The position numbers and the translations under genes are program-made. Under the pieces are notes generated by a model that made no database searches, was not told where the DNA came from, and saw only the letters and a list, made by a program, of their open reading frames with translations. From positions 1 to 25,751 of the forward strand of contig JALLBK010001141.1 in assembly GCA_036940085.1 (NCBI GenBank): a stretch of DNA of 25,751 nucleotides, read 5' to 3'. This stretch comes from Discostella pseudostelligera. Lineage: Eukaryota > Bacillariophyta > Thalassiosirophyceae > Thalassiosirales > Thalassiosiraceae. The number at the start of each line of letters is the position of its first letter. Within the stretch, counting starts at the first letter, position 1. Of the stretch, positions 8,925 through 17,204 are shown piece by piece.

Positions 8925-9410
8925 GCTGCTAAAATTACTATTCGCTTTCGGATGTCATCGTCGTCGTCACTCCCCGCTCAAAAAGAGTGGAGAGAGTCAT
9001 TTATTTACCTACCTAGTTCAGTAGACAGCTTCCCGCCATTTTCGCCACATCCTCCCGCTATTTTGCCACTTCCCTCCATCCGTTCTTCCTCCATCGATCG
9101 CATCGCCATCACCAAAGGCAGCCGAAGAATGGAGAACGTCAAGTTAATTAGTAAACCATCGACGGCAATAGAAGATTTTGGATATCATATTATCATAGTG
9201 TGATCTATTTTAATGTTTCAGTGGCATTTTTCCTCCATCATACTTCGTTCCGTTCGGAATCCAGTCGATACCCCAAGCCGAATTGACCTCATCCCATTTA
9301 CTTTCCCAAACAAACAAAGACATTTATGGAAAGTGGGTGTGATTTGGGGCAGATAGCAGATGCGTTCTTTCAATTTTCTTTCGATTCTTCTTTACCCAAT
9401 ACGACGATGA
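8925..9410. other. Promoter region of the CDP-DAG synthase gene and 3' flank of cbbX
   Basis: No gene is supported. TTCCCGCC at 9030-9037 matches an E2F-type site about 105 bp upstream of the CDP-DAG synthase start. The rest is mixed-composition sequence that must also include the cbbX 3' UTR. Confidence 0.5.
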
Positions 9411-10652
9411 TTAAGCAAAAATGCGCTTATTGGCATCGGCATACAAAATATCATCCAACAATACCTGAAAGTCCTCGGCCGAGATATTCTTCAAATCACT
9501 CACGGTGCAATACCCCCCATTCTCACCATTGATGGCATACTTCTCAAAGGTACGAATGGCCGAATTCATCCTCGCCCTATCCATGGCATTACGTACCGTA
9601 CGCGCATTGGAGAAGTATGGGAGCTTCATCCGCTCCTCAATGTAACGTTTGAAGGTGGCATAGGCATTGGCATCAATGTCGTACTCTAGGTCGCGACTCA
9701 TCACCGATGCGATTTGGACTAGCTCGTCGGCGGAATAGTTGGGAAAATCAATGTGGTTACCAATACGAGACATCATACCAGGTATGTAGGAGAAGAATTT
9801 GTCCATGCGGTCCTTGTACCCGGCCACGGCCACAACGAGATCATCTTGATTGTTCTCCATGACATTGAGGAGAATTTCAATAGATTCCTGTCCATAATCG
9901 CGATCGTTGGCGGCATTATAGAGATAGTACGCCTCATCGACGAGGAGAACACCACCCATGGCCTTCTTGACCATCTCCTTCGTTTTGGGGGCGGTATGCC
10001 CTACATATTGACCCACGAGATCATCTCGCGTAGCCAAGACGACGTGACCACGACGAGCGTATCCCATCTTGGCCAAGATTTGACCCATGCGTACGGCTAC
10101 GGTAGTCTTACCAGTTCCGGGAGCACCAGTGAAGCTCATGTGAAGGGAGGGGACACTGGTTTCGAATCCAAGCTTACGACGCATCTTGTCCAAGACGAGG
10201 AGGGCGGCAATTTCTTTCACACGCTTCTTCACGGCATATAGACCCACGAGGTCTTGATCCAATTTATCCAATTGATCTTGGACACCCTCCTTGAACATGA
10301 ATTCATCGACGGTACCAGCGGGTTTGTTGTCGGGCATATCGCGCATATACTGGATTTTTGCCTGACGTTCCTCGCGGCGGATTTCGGCGGCACGTTCCCG
10401 TCGCTCGGCCTCTTCGAGGATCTTACGACGTTCGATGTCGGCCTCGTTGAGCTTCTCAGCTAACTTGCCGTAGTTCTTGTTGTTGGGGTCGGAGCCGCCG
10501 GTGTATTGGATAGATTGGGCATTGCCGAAGGGGTTTTGGTTGGTACCGGCATATAGGGCAGTCGATGGTATGCGTAGAGATGCGCCAGGGGTAGAGAAGG
10601 CAGATGCCCCCGAGGCCACAAAGAGGAGGGATAGTGCCGCTGTTAGATTCAT
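9411..10652 (-). CDS. cbbX: Plastid-targeted red-type Rubisco activase CbbX (AAA+ ATPase)
   Basis: CbbX uses ATP to pull inhibitory sugar phosphates from red-type Rubisco in the plastid stroma. The 413-aa frame has a signal peptide ending in SGASAF-STPG (residues 14-23), the diatom ASAFAP-type junction. A charged coiled-coil stretch follows at about 62-105, then the AAA+ core from LVGLYAVKKRVKEIAALL (about 135). Walker A is GAPGTGKT (176-183), Walker B VLLVDE (235-240), and the pore loop is near YVGHTAPKTKE (216-226). Sensor 1 is near AGYKDRMD (277-284), the arginine finger near PGMMSRIGNHIDF, and sensor 2 in NARTVRNAMDRAR (349-361). Bacterial CbbX is about 300 aa; the excess is the leader and coiled coil. 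Plastid genomes of this lineage normally carry their own cbbX, so this would be the nuclear partner. It shares a 543-bp divergent promoter with the FAS1 gene. Confidence 0.95.
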   Translation of the reverse strand: MNLTAALSLLFVASGASAFSTPGASLRIPSTALYAGTNQNPFGNAQSIQYTGGSDPNNKNYGKLAEKLNEADIERRKILEEAERRERAAEIRREERQAKIQYMRDMPDNKPAGTVDEFMFKEGVQDQLDKLDQDLVGLYAVKKRVKEIAALLVLDKMRRKLGFETSVPSLHMSFTGAPGTGKTTVAVRMGQILAKMGYARRGHVVLATRDDLVGQYVGHTAPKTKEMVKKAMGGVLLVDEAYYLYNAANDRDYGQESIEILLNVMENNQDDLVVAVAGYKDRMDKFFSYIPGMMSRIGNHIDFPNYSADELVQIASVMSRDLEYDIDANAYATFKRYIEERMKLPYFSNARTVRNAMDRARMNSAIRTFEKYAINGENGGYCTVSDLKNISAEDFQVLLDDILYADANKRIFA

Positions 10653-11195
10653 GGTTGCACACTATATTCGACTCTATTGATGGAGGCAGATAGAGAGAGC
10701 GAGAGGGAGAGTAAGGGCCGGCGGGAGAGGGCGGGAGGGAGACAGCAGGCGGTGGATTTCAACTCGATCCCTGCAAAAGCAGAGAGAGGATAGGAGGGAA
10801 GCATGGACGTCATGCACCATGACAGCGATCTTCAGCGACGACGGTGAATGACGAGGTGTGACGTTGTGGTGAACTATGTGATTTTGGCGCGCTCCACCTC
10901 TGGTACATTCTACGTGCGTCCATCGTCAATGAAAAGATCGCCAAACGTATCCTCGCGCTGACGTACTTGACCTTCTGGCCTCTTCTCTGAGGATTCCTAT
11001 GTGTGGGCACGTGGAGGCTCACGTATCTTGACGACACGTACTTGACTTGACCTCATCATGTCATCGCATGCCATCACATGAAGTGAATTTTTCTGTCGAA
11101 TCCGCTGCCGCAGCCGAAGCTCCGACACCGCCTCATCTTTGCACTCATATTTCATTTGAATATCCTTTTGCTCCTATCCCACCACCTATCCAACC
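10653..11195. promoter_or_regulatory. Divergent promoter of cbbX and the FAS1 gene
   Basis: The two starts face away across 543 bp. The core TGACGT occurs at 10859-10864 and 10959-10964, and as ACGTCA at 10807-10812. This is the core of the CO2/cAMP-responsive elements described for the Phaeodactylum carbonic anhydrase promoter. TTTGGCGC at 10883-10890 matches an E2F site, and CACGTGG lies at 11008-11014. ACGTACTTGAC is repeated at 10961-10971 and 11036-11046. A GA-rich tract at about 10680-10745 lies next to the cbbX start. Regulation by CO2 or light is inferred from motifs only. Confidence 0.5.
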
Positions 11196-12533
11196 ATGAA
11201 GCTTGCATTGTCTTTCGCTCTCATCTCCGGCGTCGCTGCCTTTGCCCCCTCGGCCCAGGTAAGAAATAGAATATCTCGTGTATCCAAACTCCATCCGTGG
11301 CGTCGATGGATGGTGTATGGTATTCACATGGTATTACCAAGATCTTCTTCCACTTCCATTGATGTTAAATCTCGGGAGTGCGGCCTCACTTCATTAAACA
11401 TTCCTCTAACCATCCATTCTATTCATTGTTGACATCTCTCTCATACACACTCACGTGCGTGCATGCACGCCCTACTTCGTCGACTGCAATGCTATCATTA
11501 CATCCAAACATGAAACCACCACATTCATCACTAACTACCACAACTCAACAAAATTTTAGATCGCACGCTCTACCACCACCCTCGGACAACACAAGCTCGG
11601 CTCTGGTGGCATGGCTGACACTCGTGATCCTACCACCTACGTTGATTCCGATCCACGCAAGTCCATCAGTGCTGCTCCTTCCTTCGAGGAATACTTGAAG
11701 CAACGCGCGGCTGCCTCCGGTGGTGCTGCGGCCCCTGCTGCCGCTGCCCCCGCCGCCGCTCCTGTTGCTGCCGCTGCACCTGCCGCGGCTGCCTCGACCG
11801 GTGGAGGTGCTACCGTTCTTGGAACTCTTGAGACTCTTCAGGGACCTGGACAGGTTTGGGGTGCCGATGGTACGTTGTGTTTTGTATTTAATCCGTCTTG
11901 TTGTATTGCATGACGTGATTCTTTCCTGGTGTTTGGTCATTACTTGCTTGGGACATTGGTTTATTCACATGTATGCATACTTATCTATGAATCAAATTAT
12001 CTCATTGCTCAAATTCCTTCCCTTCTTCTCCCCAACAACTCTCTACACACACTCTCCCACCAACACGCACTCAATATTATGTGAACATTCTACTACTAAC
12101 TAATCTATTCTATCCAGGTATCGCCGTCGGCAAGGAAGAGTCCGACCTCAAGGGCTATGAAAACTTCGGCAAATTCTTCGCCGCCCTCCAATCCACTGGC
12201 GTTGCCAACGAAATCTCCGGCCCTGGACCATTCACCGTCTTTGCTCCCACCGACCCCGCCCTCGAATCCTACGAGCTCCTCCGTGGTCCCATCACCGCTG
12301 ATGTTTTGAAGCTTCACATTGTCAAGGGCAACATCGCCTCAAGTGCCGTGTCTTCCGCCGATTTGACCAGTTTGGGTGGCGTTCCATTGAAATACCGTTA
12401 TGCCGTTCGTAAAAACTTTGTGAATGATGCCATCATTGGTGAGAAGACGTTTGGTCCTTATGCCGATTATCCTATTGATGTTCAGTGCGGAAATGGTGTC
12501 ATCCATGCTGTTGGACTTTGCTTTGCCATGTAA
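11196..12533 (+). CDS. Plastid-type fasciclin (FAS1) domain protein, three exons
   Basis: Exons are 11196-11258, 11560-11869 and 12118-12533, giving 262 aa. Donors are GTAAGA (11259) and GTACGT (11870); acceptors are TTTTAG (ending 11559) and TATCCAG (ending 12117). Exon 1 is the signal peptide MKLALSFALISGVAAFAPSAQ, with the AAFAP junction of diatom plastid preproteins. Exon 2 carries a charged segment with SFEEYLKQRAA and then an Ala/Pro-rich linker. Exon 3 is one FAS1 domain with the H1 motif (FTVFAPTDPALE) and the H2-like end (NGVIHAVGLCF). FAS1 domains act in adhesion or protein binding. A plastid FAS1 protein has no assigned job I can name. Divergence from cbbX hints at co-expression with Rubisco maintenance, which is inference. 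Confidence 0.88.
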
Positions 12534-12887
12534 ATGATATTATAATTCTGGAGAGAGAGTTGGAATACATACGGCACGGAAATTGTGTTGGACGTCGTTG
12601 GGTGGGCTGCGTGTTTTTGTCCTTTACATGGGCCCCCACAGATATACACATAAAGATGAAGCATACAAAAATATCCTTAGAGTATCTATTAGATCAAGCC
12701 GGTTCTTCTGTTCAAATCGTCTCATTTTCTTGGCATCGATGTGTATCATCGACGACAACATCGTGAAGATTGTGTACCGATTACCGATAGGCCACAATTA
12801 CTATCTAGGAATTGTGTTATCATGATGTTTGCACGTTCACTTCCTCTTTGACTTCCATAATAATTCTATCAACATCACCATAAGAGG

Positions 12888-12918
12888 ATTGATTATTGAT
12901 CATTGATCGAGATTGATC
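12888..12918. repeat. Tandem ATTGATY heptads
   Basis: ATTGATT (12888-12894), ATTGATC (12895-12901) and ATTGATC (12902-12908) are contiguous. A further ATTGATC follows at 12912-12918 after a 3-nt gap. They sit about 490 bp upstream of the hydroxylase start. Confidence 0.7.
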
Positions 12919-13005
12919 GTCTTGCTCTGTCTTGCTCCCTCGCGCTCGTCATCTACAAGACACAAGACGACTTACCGTGGCAACTTGATTCGATGAATGA
13001 TCTTA

Positions 13006-13121
13006 CACGTGGCAGCTGGCAGCTCATCGTCATATTTGGCGGAAGATTGACTTGACTTTACACGTAGCACCTACGATAGGTAGGGAGAAATTTGACTCGA
13101 ATGACACATTCACGTGGCAGC
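13006..13121 (+). promoter_or_regulatory. Two identical G-box-containing 11-mers (CACGTGGCAGC)
   Basis: CACGTGGCAGC occurs at 13006-13016 and 13111-13121, exactly 105 bp apart. Related ACACGTAGCA lies between them near 13060. CACGTG cores bind bZIP and bHLH factors in many eukaryotes. The sites are about 280-395 bp upstream of the hydroxylase start. Confidence 0.45.
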
Positions 13122-13205
13122 AAGAGACAACGAGTACAGACAGACGGTCCATGCCGCTGCTGCCGCTGTCCGCTGACGATGACGACGACGACGACGACGA
13201 CACCA

Positions 13206-13322
13206 GTACCATAAAATCGTACTCATAACCATGGGAGCATTGCCACCGCGAAGACGGCATAACNGTACCATAAAATCGTACTCATAACCATGGGAGCATT
13301 GCCACCGCGAAGACGGCATAAC
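13206..13322. repeat. Exact 58-bp direct duplication around a single N (assembly artefact)
   Basis: Positions 13206-13263 and 13265-13322 are identical over 58 nt, separated only by the unknown base at 13264. This is what results when two overlapping contig ends are joined with a placeholder instead of merged. The true locus probably has one copy. Confidence 0.9.
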
Positions 13323-13399
13323 CATAACATCCCCGCGTCTCTCCCCTTCGCATAAGAATATCAGCATCGCCATCTCCAGAGTAAAGACTCCCAGCTACC

Positions 13400-14804
13400 A
13401 TGAAGTCAAGAAATGGCAGCGGCCGCCGCAGTGCGTCGTCGGAATTGAATTCCCCGCCTCCGTCGCCGTCGGCATCGTCGTCCGTCTCACTACGCAAGCT
13501 CCTTAAGAAGTCTTCCAATACAATAGTCCAACAACGATCGCCACTATCCTTCTACACCCTTATTGGCGCACTCCAATCAGCATTCTGGTTCTTTGCTCTA
13601 CCATCGCTTTGTCAACATTTGTGGCCAATTCTCTTTGGGCAATTCTCACCACAAGTCGCCGAGGTAATTTTATTTGCCATCCCCGGGCTGTACTTTTTAG
13701 TTTATTTCATCATCGTGGCATTGCCTCCCTATTTACTTGAATGGGAATTCTTCGAACAATACAAGATATCGAAAGATCCATGGCCTTGGAGGCTAGATGA
13801 AGGTGGCGATGATGATGAAGACCATGGACGACGAGCTACATATTCCACCTCCACCACCAGCAGCCAACAGCGACAAAGACGCCGACGACACCACCACCAA
13901 CAATTTCGCAAGCTATCATTTAAATCACTATGCATCGACATGGCAAGTGTCTTCTTCTACATCCCCCTGTGCATCTACATCAAAACACTCCTACTTCCAC
14001 AACACACCTTCCTCATGTCCTTTTCTCTCGACGATTGGCCAACCATGTATCAATCTGCCATTAAGGTACCCGCCATGGCCATCTTCCACGAATTGTTATT
14101 CTACATTTCCCATAGAATCATGCACGCATATCCCATATTGTACAAATATCACAAGGTTCATCATGAATACAAACAAAATACGGTATTGGCGGCTCAATAT
14201 TTCCATATTGTGGATTTTGCACTGACCATATCGGGTCCGATTGTATTAACGACAATTCTGTTCCGTCCGCATAGCTTTACGCAGTTTCAAGTGGGATTAT
14301 GGATATTTACTGCCAATTTGGATGATCATTTGGGGTATGCTTTCCCTTGGTCGGCGGTACGATGTGAGTTTTTCATCAAATTAGGCGCATTACATTCGTA
14401 CAGACTCATCCGTCTGTGTTTGCTGCGCACAACATCTTTCACAACTATCTTGCCAATCCGCTCTCTGTGATTCTTTGATGACAAGGGTTTCCATTGTGAG
14501 TATCATTTAGTATAATTTTCCTTTCCCCTCCATTGTGTGTTTTCGCCCTGCTCACATTGTCGTTTACCTATTCCTTTCATTTATCATCACTCATCTGCCC
14601 TCGCGTTTTGTTTCACACAATATCAGCTCGGCGGGGACAGATGCGCATGAATTCCACCACAGTGTCAACATGGGAAGTTATGGAAGTAAACTCAGTCTTT
14701 GGGATTGGGTATTTCAAACCGATGGGGCCTACGAGAGGTGGAGGATGAAGCGATCAGAGCAATCGATAAGTAATACATCGCGCATCACCCAACGCATGCA
14801 ATGA
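13400..14804 (+). CDS. Sterol desaturase / fatty acid hydroxylase family protein (with microexon)
   Basis: Proposed exons are 13400-14363, a 10-nt microexon 14486-14495, and 14627-14804, giving 383 aa. The start is ACCATGA. The family is a di-iron membrane oxygenase group that includes C4-methylsterol oxidase and sterol C5-desaturase, usually in the ER. The histidine boxes are HRIMH (14111-14125), HKVHH (14150-14164) and HEFHH (14646-14660). The last lies in exon 3, so the unspliced frame ending at 14470 lacks it. The joined sequence reads PWSAVR-W-F-P-FSAGTDAHEFHHS, in which the microexon supplies most of W-F-P-F. Hydrophobic segments at about 13540-13740 and 13920-14300 suit membrane helices. 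A hydrophilic insertion with a Q/R/H-rich run lies at about 13790-13910. The exact substrate cannot be told. Confidence 0.85.
14486..14495 (+). other. Candidate 10-nt microexon of the hydroxylase gene
   Basis: GGTTTCCATT lies between acceptor ACAAG (ending 14485) and donor GTGAGT (14496). Upstream exon 1 ends at 14363 before GTGAGT; downstream exon 3 starts at 14627 after ATATCAG. Joining T+GG, TTT, CCA and TT+C gives W-F-P-F and keeps the frame into the third histidine box. Skipping it breaks the frame, and both flanking 122-nt and 131-nt segments contain stops in the needed frames. Confidence 0.75.
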
Positions 14805-15316
14805 CTGTCAACAATCTGAAAGGCCACATCGATCAATTGCGAATGCGATTGGGATTGCACAAGAAAAGTAACACCCTCTCAGGTACGATACGTTGTGCTT
14901 CCCTTCCAGCTTCCACCTACTTCCACAGAATAGACAAAGAGATCGAGCAAAGATGCGGATGGCATGCAACTCTCCCTCTTTGCATGTTCTGGCTGCCAAA
15001 AACTCTATCGTATTTACTTAACAAGGACCTATGTCCGAGAGAGTTGGGTAATGCTGGTGTTGCAGATGTTGAAGTTATTGCGCCCCTCGGCAATACACTG
15101 TTTCATCGAGGATCGGTATTTGTGTGTTTTACTTTATGTGACCACTCAAAATTCCCGTCAGGTACGCAACCCCCAAACCCAACCTACACCTATGCAAACG
15201 CCAACCAACATCGTTACAATATTTCATTTCTTCTGTCGGCATGAGAGTACCACTCTACTCTACGAACACTCTTGGCCGCAGAAGTCATATGACAAGCTGT
15301 GAATCATCATTATATT
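14805..15316. other. Intergenic region between hydroxylase and HMG-box genes
   Basis: A 147-codon open frame starts at 14801, overlapping the hydroxylase stop, but it has no recognisable domain and I do not call it. An upstream non-coding or small coding exon of the HMG-box gene could lie here. No RNA gene or repeat was seen. Confidence 0.5.
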
Positions 15317-16566
15317 ATGAAGATGAAAAATCATCTTGTTGCCAAGCAACCGAGGTTGGCTCGGCCATTCAATCTTTACAACATCTTCTTCTTCCTGGAA
15401 CGGTTGAGGCTGATCCAGCTGGCAGGTGTACATGGCGCAAGTGGCAAAGCACCTGCTACCCAGCGCTCGTCTTCGCCCGGGGACTCTTCTGGATTTGACC
15501 AGATATGCCTCCCCGATCTCCCGCCAAGGTTCCATGGCTTGATTTTGCCGCCTAACTGGTTTGTGCCCGGAAGGAATGCCAAACGAAGGCATGTGGCGAC
15601 AAATGGCCGTGAGTGTAACTTGGAATTATCAAGTCATCGTCGCCATGCAAATCTTTCATCTTCCATACACTCCTTCACTTTCTAATGAAATTGTGATCTT
15701 TATTCCTATTCGTAGTACGAAACTTCACGACACTGGCTCGAACTGTGGCATCGAATTGGCGAACTCTTGACGATGTTACATTAAGTTATTGCCGATCGGT
15801 TGCACAAATTCTCAAGGAACGACATGCTGAGTTGTTGTCCCATACTTGTGGAGGATTGCAGCTGAAGAATGAGCAGGCGAAGCAGAGGGAGATGACGACG
15901 AAGACCTCATCACTGGCAGGAGCGAGAAAGTTCATCCTTTTGGAGGAGAAGGAGGAGAGCACACCTGGTCTTTACAGTCCTTGCAGTTCTCCCGCGACGT
16001 TGGATATTCAGTACCCCACGCTTGTTTCTCCAGGAGCAAAATCCGCTCACGAAGGTGTTACTACTTCTTGCGGACAACAGAGAAGTTTGGTTGATCACAA
16101 CATGATGTCTTCGATGATGTATTCTCAACAACTGCCAGAGGAAACGACAAGCTCTTACTTCCGTGACACGGTGCCGCTCGAGGAGGTTGCTAGCAATCCT
16201 ACCCTACTACTACATGCGCCGAATGTCATTGCTCCAATTGCGAACATCGTGGACGAAGGCGAGGATACGAGTGTTCATCGAGCAAATTCTTATCAACTAC
16301 CCACGGTTGCTTGTAACAATACTTCTTCAACTCCAATCCTCCCATCGATGATGTCGTCACAGATTTCGACGGAAGAAACAACGAGTATGAACTTTCACGA
16401 CATGTTGCAGCCTCGTGATGCCGTGTTCTGTGCTTCGATTCCTCTCGATCAGCAGCTCATGTTGACTGCTCCTATTGCTTGGGAGAACATGTTCGACAGT
16501 GATGATGTAGCAAGTATCACCGATAGCGACATTCACGAAATGTGGGAATTATTGAGTGATGACTAA
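15317..16566 (+). CDS. HMG-box DNA-binding protein with a split box
   Basis: Exons are 15317-15608 and 15716-16566, about 380 aa. The donor is GTGAGT (15609) and the acceptor TTCGTAG (ending 15715). Helix 1 of an HMG box is seen in ARPFNLYNIFFFLERLRLIQ. Helices 2 and 3 follow after splicing (FTTLARTVASNWRTLDD, then TLSYCRSVAQILKERH). About 55 residues separate them, including LPPRFHGLILPPNWFVPGRN and a basic KRRH segment. The insertion is far longer than the helix 1-2 link of ordinary HMG boxes. The rest is Ser/Thr-rich and ends in an acidic tail (DSDDVASITDSDIHEMWELL), which could be an activation region. The codon before 15317 is in frame and GTG-started, so an earlier exon is possible. Likely a nuclear DNA-binding protein; targets are unknown. 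Confidence 0.75.
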
Positions 16567-17204
16567 ATGAAGTTTCAAGTTCTAGCATTAGGTCTGGGTA
16601 GCGTAGGTTATTCATGTTCAACATTCAAGGTTCAAGCAGATGATGATGTCCCACGCATAGTAGTATTGTAGATTGTACATGTTCGATTCTATGCGACAAT
16701 TGACATCGTATCATAGCTCATAGCTACCGAGTGCCGGGCGATAATATTTAATATCTCTCTCGATGAGACGAGAGTTGATCGACGTTAACTTAAAGACAAT
16801 ATTGCAATGATATGTTCAAAATCTCTACTCCTGGCTCCTGGAGTACTTCATTTCCTTGCACGTCGTGACGGACGGAGGAGCGGATACTGACCGCTCCACA
16901 ACAGCAACCCCTCTGAACGCCATTTAATTGACGTACTCCAGGTAGTTACTCCTGTTCAAGCTATCAACAACTACTATCTAGGTACTCCACTTACTCTTAA
17001 GTCCTCCTATCTCCTTCCGTATCAATTAATGAACTCCTCCCGGTACCAGTCAAAGTGACCACATGATGATATGCAGCCCACATGTCACTGCGACTACTCT
17101 CTACTCGCCATGCCTCGATCTAGTTACTCTACTCGTATCTACTACTGACAGACGACGGAAGGACCTCGTCGTCAAGTACCAGCATCGATGTCGATGGACC
17201 ATGC
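16567..17204. other. Intergenic region upstream of the ankyrin gene
   Basis: No gene is supported. GGAGCGG (16877-16883) and CCGCTCC (16891-16897) form a 7-bp inverted repeat with a 7-nt loop. A cluster of TACTCC motifs lies at 16826-16988 (see separate entry). The end should include the ankyrin gene 5' UTR. Confidence 0.55.
16826..16988. promoter_or_regulatory. Cluster of five TACTCC motifs
   Basis: TACTCC occurs at 16826-16831, 16934-16939, 16947-16952 and 16983-16988, with the reverse complement GGAGTA at 16840-16845. By base statistics about 0.1 would be expected in 163 bp on both strands. The cluster lies 220-380 bp upstream of the ankyrin gene and may be a regulatory element; no factor is recognised. 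Confidence 0.35.

Larger units (their letters stand above)
12534..13399. other. Intergenic region with promoter-like repeats and an assembly gap
   Basis: No gene is supported; short open frames here cross the N at 13264 or lack any domain. The region holds heptad repeats (12888-12918), two CACGTGGCAGC elements and a 58-bp duplication around the N. The last 400 bp should be the promoter and 5' UTR of the hydroxylase gene. Confidence 0.6.

Noticed and set aside
9753..10241. 162-codon plus-strand frame opposite cbbX
   Set aside because: It is antisense to the conserved AAA+ core; the protein has no recognisable motif.
11260..11559. Separate small gene from open frames at 11378-11698
   Set aside because: These run through the first intron of the FAS1 gene; the spliced model explains the leader and the domain together.
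13110..13373. Minus-strand frame crossing the N at 13264
   Set aside because: It exists only because of the duplicated 58-bp segment and the unknown base.
14801..15244. 147-codon plus-strand frame after the hydroxylase
   Set aside because: The start overlaps the hydroxylase stop, composition is unremarkable and no domain is seen. It may be chance in an intergenic region.
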